Positions 1 to 8,825 of a DNA stretch of 46,685 nt are shown here, one piece after another (the first letter of the stretch is position 1; each line of letters begins with the position of its first letter). Below the pieces are notes generated by a model that worked only from the letters and a program-made list of their open reading frames with translations, was not told the origin of the DNA and did no database searches. Position numbers and translations under genes: made by a program. Origin of the DNA: Bacteroidota bacterium (GTDB taxonomy: Bacteria > Bacteroidota > Bacteroidia > Cytophagales > Cyclobacteriaceae). The stretch is from the NCBI GenBank assembly GCA_018267195.1, contig JAFDYY010000003.1:1-46685 (forward strand). The letters run 5' to 3'.

Positions 1-1495
1 TCATCAGCAGGTCTTCATTGGCAAAGGTGTATTGCATGATAGGATCGAAGCCAAGTTGCTGGGGTTTTTGTTCGCGTTTGTTTACATCATTGCGGGCTAC
101 ATCGCCATCGGCCACAACAATAATTTTGGCGGGCCGGCTATGATCCAGGAAACCGGCCGTATCCACGCCATCCGGGGCAAAACGATTTTTAAACAGTGAA
201 GTAAAACGCCCCTCCAATAAATAAGCTACCGGTATTTTTCCCTGGTTAAAATTGCCCTCCTGAAGTTGCTTGCGCAGATCGTTTACACCTACTTTTACCG
301 GGGTTGTAATCTTGCGGGTGTAAGGAGAAGAGAAGAGGAGCGGGGTCTTTTTTATGCCGGTTGCTTTTACGGTATCTATGCTGCTGATGAATTTAGTAAG
401 TGTGGCATCGAGGTGGCGGGTAATGGGGTGTTCGGCATATTGATTGATAAGCGGGAAGAAAGGCCAATCCAGTTGCATCATTTGCGGACGGTTTCCGGCT
501 TTCCCTACTACGATGGGGTATTTCCCGGCTACGCGATCTTCAATTAAATCGGGATTGATACGTACCCCGTATTTAAAAAGCTGGTCGTCCAGTTGGGTGT
601 TGTAGGGAAAAGCATAGTAATCATCGCGCGAGGCGCTATCCATATTGGCATCCATACGGTCGAGCAGAAAAAGAAGGTTGCCTCCGTGCATAAGGTATTG
701 ATCCAGTTTGTATTTATCGGTTTGCGAGAAAGCTTGTGTGGGCTTGGCAACGATCAGCAACGAAAAATTTTTAATCTGTTTTTTTTCGGTCAGATCGACC
801 GGTTGAACCTGGTATTGTTCCGACAATGAATGAATTAAACTAGCTACCTCCAAACTGTCTAACTCCCCATGTCCTTTTAGCCAGCCAATCTGTTTTCGGT
901 TTGGGTTGCTCAATTTGTAAATGGCGTTGGCCAGTTCGTATTCGGTACCTTCAATAGATTCGTTCAATACTTCTTGTGCGTTTTTTGCCCGGTTACCTTT
1001 CAGTAGCATGACACCCGCCTCAAACCCACCATAAGAAACCAATGCTCCGGGAAAAATAAATTTCTCTACACGCTGCCCGTTCTGGGTTTCAATTACATTC
1101 ATGGGTGTGATCCCTTTCGAAGCCAACGCACTCATAAATTCATTTCGTGCTTTTTCCCCTTTGGCCTGGGTAGGGTTAGTGAAAATGAATTTCACTTTGT
1201 TGTGAGAATAAATCCGAAATTCTTCCAGCGTTTCCTTAATGGCTTTTTGAAAACGTTTAAAGCCGGGATTCAAATCGCCTTCCAGAAATACTTCCACAAA
1301 AACTTCATCGTCCAGGTTTTTCAGCAACTCTTTGGTTTGCGGTTTAATGGTATAGCGCTTTTCTTCGGTTAGGTCGAGCCTGAAAAAATAGCCTTGCGAA
1401 ACTAAGTTGAGCAACACCACAAAAGCAATGCCGTTGGCCAGCAGCAAAAGATCGCCTGTTTTTTTTTGGTGTGATATGGAGCGAAAGAATTTCAT
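1..1495 (-). CDS. gldG: GldG, gliding-motility ABC transporter auxiliary subunit (partial, C-terminus outside window)
   Basis: About 498 residues are visible and the frame stays open to base 1, so the C-terminus lies outside the window. The protein begins MKFFRSISHQ, has one N-terminal membrane segment (about residues 15-35), then a long soluble part with EEKRYTIKPQTKELLKNL and later GWLKGHGELDSLEVASL and VGKAGNRPQMMQLDWPFFPL. This is the pattern of the GldG / ABC-transporter auxiliary family, whose bulk is periplasmic. In gliding Bacteroidota GldA, GldF and GldG form one ABC transporter needed for motility in Flavobacterium; its substrate is unknown. The ATG overlaps the stop of gldF as ATGA (1492-1495), which fixes the start and implies translational coupling. 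Identity is strong from both sequence and neighbours; whether this organism glides cannot be read here. Confidence 0.92.
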   Translation of the reverse strand, partial: MKFFRSISHQKKTGDLLLLANGIAFVVLLNLVSQGYFFRLDLTEEKRYTIKPQTKELLKNLDDEVFVEVFLEGDLNPGFKRFQKAIKETLEEFRIYSHNKVKFIFTNPTQAKGEKARNEFMSALASKGITPMNVIETQNGQRVEKFIFPGALVSYGGFEAGVMLLKGNRAKNAQEVLNESIEGTEYELANAIYKLSNPNRKQIGWLKGHGELDSLEVASLIHSLSEQYQVQPVDLTEKKQIKNFSLLIVAKPTQAFSQTDKYKLDQYLMHGGNLLFLLDRMDANMDSASRDDYYAFPYNTQLDDQLFKYGVRINPDLIEDRVAGKYPIVVGKAGNRPQMMQLDWPFFPLINQYAEHPITRHLDATLTKFISSIDTVKATGIKKTPLLFSSPYTRKITTPVKVGVNDLRKQLQEGNFNQGKIPVAYLLEGRFTSLFKNRFAPDGVDTAGFLDHSRPAKIIVVADGDVARNDVNKREQKPQQLGFDPIMQYTFANEDLLM

Positions 1496-2217
1496 TGCCA
1501 TTGTCTGCTCCCAATAATGGTTTTGGCACACAGCAGCGCCAACCCCGTTACACTTAAAAAATAAATAACATCGCGGCTGTCGATCAGCCCCTTGCTAAGG
1601 GCATCGTAGTGATAGAGTATTCCTACTTGCTTAATTAACAGAGAGGCATTGCTGCCGAGGGTAGAGAGCGAATCGAACCCGGTGTAGAAAATGAAACAAA
1701 AGAAAGCGGCTACAATAAAAGATATAATCTGGTTAGAAGTGAAGGTAGAGGCACAAATACCAAAACTGCAGAATACGGCTGCTAATAAACTTAGCCCGAT
1801 GTACGAGCCGATGACACCGGCTGTATCTACATTGCCCACGGGGTTCCCCAACTGGTAAATTGAGAAATAATAAACGACTGTAGGAGCCAGCGCTACCAGT
1901 GTTAAGGTAAAGGCGGCTAAAAATTTCCCTAACACAATATCCCAGTCGGTAAGGGGTTTGGTAAGGAGCAGCTCCATTGTGCCCATTTTTTTTTCTTCGG
2001 CAAAACTTTTCATGGTAATGGCCGGAATCAGAAAAATAAAAACATAAGGCCCGGTAGAAAAAAGCGTACCCATATCGGCAAATCCATACTCTAGCACAGA
2101 CGTTTCCGGAAAAACCCATAGCAACAGCCCGATGCCGGTAAGAAACACGCTGATAACCAAGTAAGCAATGAGCGAGTTGAGGTAGCTGTTAAATTCTTTA
2201 ATAAAAATCCGGGTCAT
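1492..2217 (-). CDS. gldF: GldF, gliding-motility ABC transporter permease
   Basis: 241 residues, the usual size for GldF. It is an ABC-2-type permease with about six hydrophobic segments: residues near 15-35, 50-70, 95-125, 135-160, 165-195 and 215-235. The segment AITMKSFAEEKKMGTMELLLTKPLTDWDIVLGKF between the second and third membrane spans is the conserved cytoplasmic stretch of ABC-2 permeases of this group. It should form the membrane channel driven by the GldA ATPase. The start ATG overlaps the gldA stop by 4 nt (2214-2217) and its own stop overlaps the gldG start by 4 nt, so the three genes are read as one coupled operon in the order gldA-gldF-gldG. Confidence 0.93.
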   Translation of the reverse strand: MTRIFIKEFNSYLNSLIAYLVISVFLTGIGLLLWVFPETSVLEYGFADMGTLFSTGPYVFIFLIPAITMKSFAEEKKMGTMELLLTKPLTDWDIVLGKFLAAFTLTLVALAPTVVYYFSIYQLGNPVGNVDTAGVIGSYIGLSLLAAVFCSFGICASTFTSNQIISFIVAAFFCFIFYTGFDSLSTLGSNASLLIKQVGILYHYDALSKGLIDSRDVIYFLSVTGLALLCAKTIIGSRQWQ

Positions 2218-3134
2218 ACCGCAGCTTCGGTGGTTAGTGAACGGAAAATTTCTTCGATGGAGTTATCTTCATGCCGCAGGCTGATTAACGAAATATTTTT
2301 TTCGGTGCTGAACCGGATAAGTTCGGGGCGCACGTCATGGTGAGGAGAAACATGAATGTAGAACAGATTATTTTGGGCCACTACTTTTTCTACACCGGGC
2401 AAAGCCGATAAATCTTCCGGGGCAACAGCTTCTTTAAATTCGACCACGAGCACTGTTTTGTTTTCGTTTTTGCCGGTTAGGCGGCTGAGCGAATCATCGG
2501 CTACCAACTTTCCTTTGTGAATGATGATGACACGGCTGCACAGAGCCTGCACTTCTTGCATAATGTGTGTAGAGAAAATCACTGTTTTGTTCTGACTGAT
2601 AGTTTTAATCAGTTTTCTGATTTCAAGGATTTGGTTGGGGTCGAGGCCGGTGGTGGGTTCATCTAAAATCAGGACAGACGGATTATGAATTAACGCCTGA
2701 GCCAAACCAACACGTTGGCGATAACCTTTGGAGAGCGACCCGATCAGTTTATTTTGCTCTGCCTCCAGCCCGCAAAGCGAAATCATTTCTTTCACTCTTC
2801 CTTTGATCTGTTGCGATGGAATTTGATAAAGATGCCCGATAAAAACCAGGTATTCGTGCACATACATATCGAGGTAAAGCGGGTTGTGTTCGGGCAGATA
2901 GCCAATCATTTTTTTTACCAACAAGGGCTGCTCTGATACCGAATAGCCATTTACCCGCACCGCTCCCCGGGTAGCCGGTATAAATCCCGTAGCTATTTTT
3001 AAGGTAGTAGATTTACCTGCCCCGTTGGGCCCGAGAAAACCCACAATCTCGCCCTGTGCAACTGTAAAAGAAATAGCATCAACGGCTTTTTGAGAGCCGT
3101 ATATTTTGGTGAGTTGGGTTACATCCAGCGACAT
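2214..3134 (-). CDS. gldA: GldA, ABC transporter ATP-binding protein
   Basis: 306 residues from the ATG at 3134, starting MSLDVTQLTKIYGSQKAVD, which matches the usual GldA N-terminus. Walker A is GPNGAGKST (about residues 37-45), the ABC signature is LSKGYRQRVGLAQ, and Walker B is VLILDEPTTGLDP, followed by the switch His in STHIMQ. The C-terminal ~80 residues form the extra domain found in GldA/NatA-type ATPases. It powers the GldFG membrane complex. A TTG at 3143 in the same frame could extend the protein by three codons, but it lies inside a TATTTTTG promoter box, so the ATG is preferred. First gene of the operon gldA-gldF-gldG. Confidence 0.93.
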   Translation of the reverse strand: MSLDVTQLTKIYGSQKAVDAISFTVAQGEIVGFLGPNGAGKSTTLKIATGFIPATRGAVRVNGYSVSEQPLLVKKMIGYLPEHNPLYLDMYVHEYLVFIGHLYQIPSQQIKGRVKEMISLCGLEAEQNKLIGSLSKGYRQRVGLAQALIHNPSVLILDEPTTGLDPNQILEIRKLIKTISQNKTVIFSTHIMQEVQALCSRVIIIHKGKLVADDSLSRLTGKNENKTVLVVEFKEAVAPEDLSALPGVEKVVAQNNLFYIHVSPHHDVRPELIRFSTEKNISLISLRHEDNSIEEIFRSLTTEAAV

Positions 3135-3140
3135 GTGCGG

Positions 3141-3148
3141 CAAAAATA
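3141..3148 (-). promoter_or_regulatory. -7 promoter element TATTTTTG of the gldA operon
   Basis: Read on the minus strand, the bases are TATTTTTG, a perfect match to the Bacteroidota -7 consensus TAnnTTTG. The box ends 7 nt before the gldA ATG at 3134, so transcription would begin at or next to the start codon, giving a leaderless or nearly leaderless mRNA. No clear -33 TTG is visible about 19 nt upstream. Confidence 0.5.
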
Positions 3149-3305
3149 CAAAATTGAACTTGGGATTGGGCCACGAAACCGATGGAAGTAAATAATTGTT
3201 AACAACTTCTAAAATCCGATTACCAAACAGCTGCCCGGCCGATCTATGGCCATTGCAAGTGAAAACACTTTTGGTGTAATTTGCGTCTGTTAAAATTTTT
3301 TCATT

Positions 3306-4781
3306 ATGAAGGTTCGGCTATTGGTTATTTTTTGGTTGGCAACTTCGTTGGCGGTTGCCCAGAGCGGGTATAAAATCAATTTTAAAATTAAAAGCTGGAA
3401 AGACACTACGGTGTATCTGGGGAGCTATGTGGGCGAAAGCACGGTGCTGATGGATACCGCTCAGGTAAAGAACGGCTCCTTTTCATTCAATGGAAAAAAG
3501 ACGTTGCCTCAGGGGGTTTACTATTTAGTGCTGGACAAGAACAAGCTGTTTGAATTCGTGGTTGGTAAAAATCAATTTTTTACGTTGGAAACACACTCCT
3601 CGGGATATATAAAAATTGATGAATATGTTAATAACATGGTAGTGAAAGACGATGAAGATAATAAGCTATACTACGAAAACATAGCTTACAACATCGAACG
3701 CAATAAGGAAATAGAGCCGTTTATTAAAACATTGAAAGATACCACGCTAAAAGAAGACCAGAAGAAAGAAGCACGTGCCGCCTTTGCCAAGGTGAACGAT
3801 AAAGTGATGGCTCACCAAAAAGAGTTGATTGAAAAGTATCCGTCTTTGCTTACCGCGCGCATCATGAAAGCCACGCAGCCGGTACACGTTCCCGATCCGC
3901 CCAAAAAGCCCGATGGCTCAATCGACTCCACCTTTCAATTGAAATATTACCGTCAGCATTTTTTCGACAATTTTGATTTGGCGGATGAGGCGATGATTCA
4001 CCTCTCGCAGCCGATGTATCAGGAAAAACTGAAAGAATATCTCTCGCGCTTGTTTTTACAGACCCCCGACAGTGTTACACAGGCCGTAAACGGTTTAGCT
4101 GCCCGTGTAAAACTAAATAAAGAAACCTATAAATATTTAGTATGGAGTTGTATGTTCTTGTACCAGCAGCCCGAAATTATGGGGTTAGACGAAGTGTTTG
4201 TAAAACTGTACGACACCTATTTTGCTTCCGGAGAAATGGATTATTGGGCTAACGCCCGATTAAAACAAACCGTAAAAGAATATGCCGATAAAATTCGGTC
4301 GTGTATGTTGGGGCACAAAGGAGCCAACCTGATTATGCAAGATCAGCATTTGCAACCTCAATCCCTGTACGACATTAAAGCCAAGTACACCATTTTATTT
4401 ATTTTCCGGCCCGACTGCGGCCACTGCCGCGAAGAAACCCCCAAACTGGTTGAGTTTTACAAAAAAAATAAAAGCAAATACAATTTAGAAGTGTTTGCCG
4501 TGGCCACCGATACTTCCATGAAAATGATGCGCGATTTTATTACAGAATTTAAAACACCTTGGATAACCGTAAACGGACCGCGAAGCTATATTAAAGAGCA
4601 TTTCAGTAAATTGTATTATGCTGACACCACCCCCAGTACTTATATTTTAGATGATAAAAAAATTATCATTGCCAAGAAAATACCGATCAAGCAAATAGAC
4701 GATTTCTTAACCAAGCACGAACGTTTTTTGCAACTGAAAAAATCGGCTGCTGCCAATGCCACCAAAGGAGCGGGGCATTAG
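3306..4781 (+). CDS. Secreted thioredoxin-like protein (DUF4369/DUF5106 type)
   Basis: 491 residues. A signal peptide (MKVRLLVIFWLATSLAVAQ) is followed by a beta-rich region of about 100 residues resembling DUF4369 (YKINFKIKSWKDTTVYLGSY). Next comes a mostly helical charged middle of about 220 residues resembling DUF5106, then a C-terminal thioredoxin fold. The redox motif is CGHC at residues 371-374 within FIFRPDCGHCREETP, and the cis-Pro region is DTTPSTYILDD. Such proteins sit in the periplasm of Bacteroidota and are thought to act as disulfide reductases or isomerases. CGHC rather than CGPC is more typical of isomerase-like than strictly reducing thioredoxins, but that reading is inference. 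It is divergent from gldA and is followed 35 nt later by a small unknown gene. Confidence 0.85.
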   Translation: MKVRLLVIFWLATSLAVAQSGYKINFKIKSWKDTTVYLGSYVGESTVLMDTAQVKNGSFSFNGKKTLPQGVYYLVLDKNKLFEFVVGKNQFFTLETHSSGYIKIDEYVNNMVVKDDEDNKLYYENIAYNIERNKEIEPFIKTLKDTTLKEDQKKEARAAFAKVNDKVMAHQKELIEKYPSLLTARIMKATQPVHVPDPPKKPDGSIDSTFQLKYYRQHFFDNFDLADEAMIHLSQPMYQEKLKEYLSRLFLQTPDSVTQAVNGLAARVKLNKETYKYLVWSCMFLYQQPEIMGLDEVFVKLYDTYFASGEMDYWANARLKQTVKEYADKIRSCMLGHKGANLIMQDQHLQPQSLYDIKAKYTILFIFRPDCGHCREETPKLVEFYKKNKSKYNLEVFAVATDTSMKMMRDFITEFKTPWITVNGPRSYIKEHFSKLYYADTTPSTYILDDKKIIIAKKIPIKQIDDFLTKHERFLQLKKSAAANATKGAGH

Positions 4782-4858
4782 CCAGGTAAAATATTTTTCG
4801 CGCTCCATGCAACTATTTGTGCGGGAGAGAGTATCTAATGGGTATAAAACACGCACCC

Positions 4859-5317
4859 ATGGATATTTCCCGTTTATTTGGAAAAAAAAAGAAACCATTT
4901 CGGGCTTTTTGCACCATTACACACGAACCGCTTGAAGCAGGATTGGGCTATTTGTTAACCACAGCTCAGGTTATTTCGTCCAAAAAATATTGGGATTGGG
5001 TAATGACTGAACCGGAAACACTTTCGTACACCATTTCCCATTTTAATAACCAACCGGCCGGCACACAAATGCGTCATCTGATTTTTGAAAAATATGCTGC
5101 GGTTGCCAAGCCATGGATTATCTCTGATTCCATCATCAATTATTTTGAAGTAAACAAAACCGAAGCGCGCAACGGTGCCAAAAAATGGTGGGAGAGTCAA
5201 GGTTTGTACGCCCCGGAAACATCCGGACCGGCCGCCCAACAATTAGATGACAGCAGTTTTAACCGATTTAAAGAATATGCCGTGCTTGAGGCGGGCCGCT
5301 ATAAAGTGGCTTTATAG
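4859..5317 (+). CDS. Unknown protein, 152 residues
   Basis: I do not recognise the family. The start is taken at the ATG at 4859 (MDISRLFGKKKKPFRAF); in-frame starts at 4817 and 4838 are possible but give an unlikely N-terminus. It has no signal peptide and no membrane segment, and it begins with a basic stretch (KKKKPFR). It contains TAQVISSKKYWDWVMTEPETLSYT and RHLIFEKYAAVAKPWIISDSIINYF, a mixed helical pattern rich in Trp and Tyr that suggests a compact cytoplasmic domain. It lies just downstream of the thioredoxin-like gene on the same strand and converges with the prenyl synthase gene, leaving 12 nt between stops. Confidence 0.7.
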   Translation: MDISRLFGKKKKPFRAFCTITHEPLEAGLGYLLTTAQVISSKKYWDWVMTEPETLSYTISHFNNQPAGTQMRHLIFEKYAAVAKPWIISDSIINYFEVNKTEARNGAKKWWESQGLYAPETSGPAAQQLDDSSFNRFKEYAVLEAGRYKVAL

Positions 5318-5329
5318 CCTCATGATAGC

Positions 5330-6304
5330 TTAGCTTTGGCGTTCAATCGTAAACTGCACCAACTGGCCTAACGAGTTTTTATATTCCGAATCAGGAAATG
5401 ATTTTAATTTTTCGAGCGCCCGATGGTAGTATCGGTTCATGGCTTCGCGGGCATAGTCTATGCCGCCAGAATTTTTTACAAATGAAATTACTTCGCGTAT
5501 TTTTTTAGGATCGCTATCGCCCTTTCTTACCAATCCGATTATTTTTCTTTTTTCAAGCCACGTGCTTTTAGACAAGGCATAGATCAGAGGTAAAGTCATT
5601 TTTTTTTCTTTAATATCAATGCCTACCGGCTTGCCTATTTCTTCTTCGCCATAATCAAAAAGGTCGTCCTTAATTTGAAAAGCCATGCCCACAAATTCGC
5701 CCAACAAGTGCATTTCTTTTACCATTTCTGGGGCTGCCCCGGCCGAACTGGCGCCTATGGCACAACACGAAGCGATAAGCGAAGCCGTTTTCTGGCGGAT
5801 TACCTCGTAGTAAATATCTTCCGATATATCGAGATGGCGCGCTTTTTCCATCTGGAGCAATTCACCTTCGCTCATTTGTTTTACGGCTTCTGTACAGATG
5901 GCCAGCAATTCGTAGTCTTTATGTTCGAGCGCCAAAAAAAGTCCGCGAGTCAATAAAAAATCGCCTACCAAAACAGCAATCTTGTTCTTCCATAAGGCGT
6001 TTACCGAAAAAAAACCTCTGCGGTAGTTGGCATTGTCCACCACATCATCGTGTACCAAACTGGCGGTGTGTACTAACTCAATCAGTCCGGCTCCGCGAAA
6101 AGTAGATTCGTTGATGCCGCCACACATTCCTGCGCTTAAAAAAACAAACAAGGGTCTCATTTGCTTGCCTTTGCGCTTTACAATGTAGTTCATGATCTGG
6201 TCGAGCAGCAGCACTTTGGTTTTCATAGCAGACCGGAATTTGTGCTCAAATTCGTCCATCTCACGGGCTACAGGCCTTTTAATATCGTCCAGCTTTAAAG
6301 ACAT
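5330..6304 (-). CDS. Polyprenyl diphosphate synthase (trans-isoprenyl type)
   Basis: 324 residues from ATG 6304 (MSLKLDDIKRPVAREMDEFE), the normal length of long-chain trans-prenyl diphosphate synthases such as IspB. The first Asp-rich motif is VHDDVVDNANYRRG and the second is IKDDLFDYG; the RKGKQMRPLFVFLSAG segment near residue 45 binds the homoallylic diphosphate. The product is probably the octaprenyl- or heptaprenyl-type chain for menaquinone, but chain length cannot be read safely. A start six codons upstream (6322) is possible; the -7-like box CAAGTATA (plus strand) just before 6304 argues for the shorter form. It is transcribed divergently from the MscS gene. Confidence 0.92.
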   Translation of the reverse strand: MSLKLDDIKRPVAREMDEFEHKFRSAMKTKVLLLDQIMNYIVKRKGKQMRPLFVFLSAGMCGGINESTFRGAGLIELVHTASLVHDDVVDNANYRRGFFSVNALWKNKIAVLVGDFLLTRGLFLALEHKDYELLAICTEAVKQMSEGELLQMEKARHLDISEDIYYEVIRQKTASLIASCCAIGASSAGAAPEMVKEMHLLGEFVGMAFQIKDDLFDYGEEEIGKPVGIDIKEKKMTLPLIYALSKSTWLEKRKIIGLVRKGDSDPKKIREVISFVKNSGGIDYAREAMNRYYHRALEKLKSFPDSEYKNSLGQLVQFTIERQS

Positions 6305-6309
6305 AGTTG

Positions 6310-6317
6310 CAAGTATA
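6310..6317 (-). promoter_or_regulatory. -7-like element TATACTTG of the prenyl synthase gene
   Basis: The minus strand reads TATACTTG, one mismatch from TAnnTTTG. It ends 6 nt before the ATG at 6304, which would make the transcript start at or beside the start codon. It also overlaps the longer N-terminal extension, supporting the start at 6304. Confidence 0.35.
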
Positions 6318-6419
6318 ATCATTCGTAAACAGTTCCTTCATCCGCTTCGTAAGATTTGAGAATAAAAAAACTACGGATCGTTTACGGTAGGCCGTTTACT
6401 ATTTCTTAATTTTCGGCTT

Positions 6420-7259
6420 ATGGCAACTTTCGACAAATACTGGGCGCAGTTCATTTTTATTGTAACTGTGCTGGCAATTACGGTGATGATCTCCCTGGTA
6501 TTGCGTTATTTTCTGGGGCGCTTTATTCGGGCTGCTTCCCGCAAATTAAAAGTGGATCCTACCCGCTACAATTTTTTTAAAAATGCGGTTGATTTTATTC
6601 TGTTTTTTATTGCTACGGTTATCATCTTCCGGTCTATTCCTGCTTTGCATACGTATGGCACAGGCCTGCTGACGGGGGCAGGGGTATTGGCCGCTATTGT
6701 GGGTTTTGCTTCGCAATCGGCTTTTTCGAATATAGTTAGTGGTATTTTTTTAGTCATTTTTAAACCCTTTAGCGTAGGCGACCGGATACGGGTGGGGCAA
6801 CTTTATGCGGGCGATGTAGAAGACATTACCTTGCGCCACACGGTCATTAAAGATTTTGAAAACCGAAGAGTCATAATCCCCAACGCGGTCATCAGCAATG
6901 AAACGATTATTAACTCGACCATTTCAGACGAAAAAATTTGTGTATATCTGGAGATAGCGGTGGTGTTTCAAACCAATCTCGATCAGGCTATACGTATCAT
7001 ACAAGAAGAAGCCGCACAACACCGCTATTACATTGACAACCGAAATACCACAGATACTGCCCGGGGCGAAACACCGGTAATGGTACGTGTCCTTACCTTT
7101 CTTGACGGGGGCATATTGCTTCGCGCTTACGTGTGGACGAAGAACGTTTCCGATGCCTTTGATTTAAAATGCGACCTGAATAAATCCATTAAAGAACGAT
7201 TTGATAAAGAAGGCATTATGCTCTCGGCTATGCAGTATCAGGTTGTTGGTAAAATATAA
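6420..7259 (+). CDS. Small-conductance mechanosensitive channel (MscS family)
   Basis: 279 residues, the size of compact MscS channels. Three hydrophobic segments (about residues 10-32, 55-78, 82-115) are followed by the cytoplasmic beta domain. The pore-lining third helix and Gly/Ala pattern appear in TGLLTGAGVLAAIVGFASQSAFSNIVSGIFLVIFKPFSVGDRI, and VGDRIRVGQLYAGDVEDITLRHTVIKDFENRRVIIPNA is the classical MscS signature. It opens on membrane tension to release solutes during hypo-osmotic shock. The next gene, a CorA transporter, begins 5 nt after its stop, so the two are probably co-transcribed. Confidence 0.93.
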   Translation: MATFDKYWAQFIFIVTVLAITVMISLVLRYFLGRFIRAASRKLKVDPTRYNFFKNAVDFILFFIATVIIFRSIPALHTYGTGLLTGAGVLAAIVGFASQSAFSNIVSGIFLVIFKPFSVGDRIRVGQLYAGDVEDITLRHTVIKDFENRRVIIPNAVISNETIINSTISDEKICVYLEIAVVFQTNLDQAIRIIQEEAAQHRYYIDNRNTTDTARGETPVMVRVLTFLDGGILLRAYVWTKNVSDAFDLKCDLNKSIKERFDKEGIMLSAMQYQVVGKI

Positions 7260-7263
7260 ACCG

Positions 7264-8268
7264 GTGAAAAAAAAATCAGAACCCATTTCAGATCGGGTTA
7301 TCCTTGAACTGATTCAGTACAATGAAAAAGAATTTTCGAGATACGATGCTCTGTCCATAGACGAGTTGCTGAAAAAGCAACGTGCCGATCTGGTAAACTG
7401 GATTAACCTGGATGGATTAACCGATGGCGGATTGGTAAATAAAATAGGAACCCAATTTTCGCTGCATAGTTTGTTGCTGGAAGACATTACCAGCGAACAC
7501 TCGCCCCGTGTGGAAGAGTATGATGAGTATCTTTTCTTTTCGTTAAAAATGCTGTACCGGATAGAAAACAATGAAATAGATTACGAGCAGATCAGTTTTG
7601 TGCTGGGACGCAATTACTTATTGTCGTTTCAGGAAAAGGAAGGAGATCCATTTGATGCCCTGCGCGAACGCATCAGGCTGGATATGGGCCGGGTTAGAAA
7701 AAAGAAGGCCGACTACCTTTTGTACAGGCTCATTGATATTATTATTGATAACTACTACGTGGTACTCGATGCCATAGGCCAGCAGATAGAGCAAATAGAG
7801 GAGCAGATCTATAATTCGAATACCGGGCAGGAGTTTCGCAAAATCCAACGACTAAAAAAAGAATTGATTTTTTTGCGCAAAGCGTTATTCCCCTTGCGCG
7901 ATGCCCTGAATAAACTGATTAAAGACGAAAGTGGGTTCATTGATCCCTCTAACGAACGGTTCTTTTCTGATGTGTACAACCATGTGACTCATCTGATTAA
8001 TTCGTTAGACACCTACCGCGACCTTACCTCCAGCCTGATGGATATCTATATGAACACCCAGAATACCCGCTTAAATGAGGTGATGAAAGTGCTTACCGTT
8101 ATTTCCACGATTTTTATTCCGCTTACTTTTATTGTAGGGGTGTATGGAATGAACTTTCAATTTATGCCCGAATTGCATTGGAAATTCAGTTACCCGGTGG
8201 TGTGGGCTGTTATGCTGATGGTAACCATAGGTATGGTCTTCTATTTTAGATACAAGAAGTGGTTTTGA
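7264..8268 (+). CDS. corA: CorA-family magnesium/cobalt transporter
   Basis: 334 residues from a GTG start at 7264 (VKKKSEPISDRVILEL). An in-frame ATG at 7201 lies inside the MscS gene and would add 21 unlikely residues, so the GTG is chosen. The large N-terminal cytoplasmic domain ends in a long helix (VVLDAIGQQIEQIEEQIYN). Two C-terminal membrane helices follow, with the diagnostic GMN motif at residues 295-297 (VYGMNFQFMPELHW) between them and a basic tail RYKKWF. It forms a pentameric channel for Mg2+, or Co2+/Ni2+ in some members. Placement right behind an MscS gene suggests a two-gene membrane-transport operon. Confidence 0.92.
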   Translation: MKKKSEPISDRVILELIQYNEKEFSRYDALSIDELLKKQRADLVNWINLDGLTDGGLVNKIGTQFSLHSLLLEDITSEHSPRVEEYDEYLFFSLKMLYRIENNEIDYEQISFVLGRNYLLSFQEKEGDPFDALRERIRLDMGRVRKKKADYLLYRLIDIIIDNYYVVLDAIGQQIEQIEEQIYNSNTGQEFRKIQRLKKELIFLRKALFPLRDALNKLIKDESGFIDPSNERFFSDVYNHVTHLINSLDTYRDLTSSLMDIYMNTQNTRLNEVMKVLTVISTIFIPLTFIVGVYGMNFQFMPELHWKFSYPVVWAVMLMVTIGMVFYFRYKKWF

Positions 8269-8276
8269 GTTGAAGT

Positions 8277-8675
8277 CTAATAAATATCTGCTCCCGTCAG
8301 TTTCATTTCAAACTGATCGGCCAAGTTGGCTACCTCCTGCACCATTTCTTTGAGGGTCTCCTCCGAAATACCGGTAAGCGAGGCTGTAGCTTCTACCTGT
8401 AAATAATTTTCTTTAATAACAAACCGGCCGTAGTTAAAAAAGGCGGTTTGCTCTAACAGCATTTTATAATCTATTCCCGGCTTTACCGGGCATATCTTCG
8501 AACGAACCGATACTACCTGGCGGCTGTATAAATCATTTTTTAAAACATGGCCTACTACCGTTTGAAAACGCCCGCCCGAAACCGGCACAATAATAATAGA
8601 ATAGGCTGGGTCGTATTCCGTGTATTGCCCGCCAATTTGGTCGGCATATTTTTTCATCAATGCAGGTAAGTCCAT
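8277..8675 (-). CDS. Unknown small soluble protein, 132 residues
   Basis: No signal peptide or membrane segment. The protein starts MDLPALMKKYADQIGG and shows alternating strands (YSIIIVPVSGGRFQTVVGHVL, YLQVEATASL) followed by a long C-terminal helix (SEETLKEMVQEVANLADQFEMKL). This order of beta sheet then helix recalls YbjN / secretion-chaperone-like folds. That is only a pattern resemblance, not a family assignment. It converges with corA (8 nt between stops) and is divergent from the gamma-glutamyltransferase gene. Confidence 0.7.
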   Translation of the reverse strand: MDLPALMKKYADQIGGQYTEYDPAYSIIIVPVSGGRFQTVVGHVLKNDLYSRQVVSVRSKICPVKPGIDYKMLLEQTAFFNYGRFVIKENYLQVEATASLTGISEETLKEMVQEVANLADQFEMKLTGADIY

Positions 8676-8825
8676 AAGCTAAAGGGTTTACAGCAAGATA
8701 CGAAATGTAATGATGCCGCTAAAAGAATAATTACATACCTTCTGCATCCGGTATCGCACATCGGTCAAATTTTATTCTTTTATGTTTGGTTGAACTTGTT
8801 ACTTTGAAACCAAATTTCCTTTGTT

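Noticed and set aside
3196..3205. Palindrome TTGTTAACAA between gldA and the thioredoxin-like gene
   Set aside because: Only 10 bp, AT-rich and not extended by flanking symmetry; too weak to call an operator.
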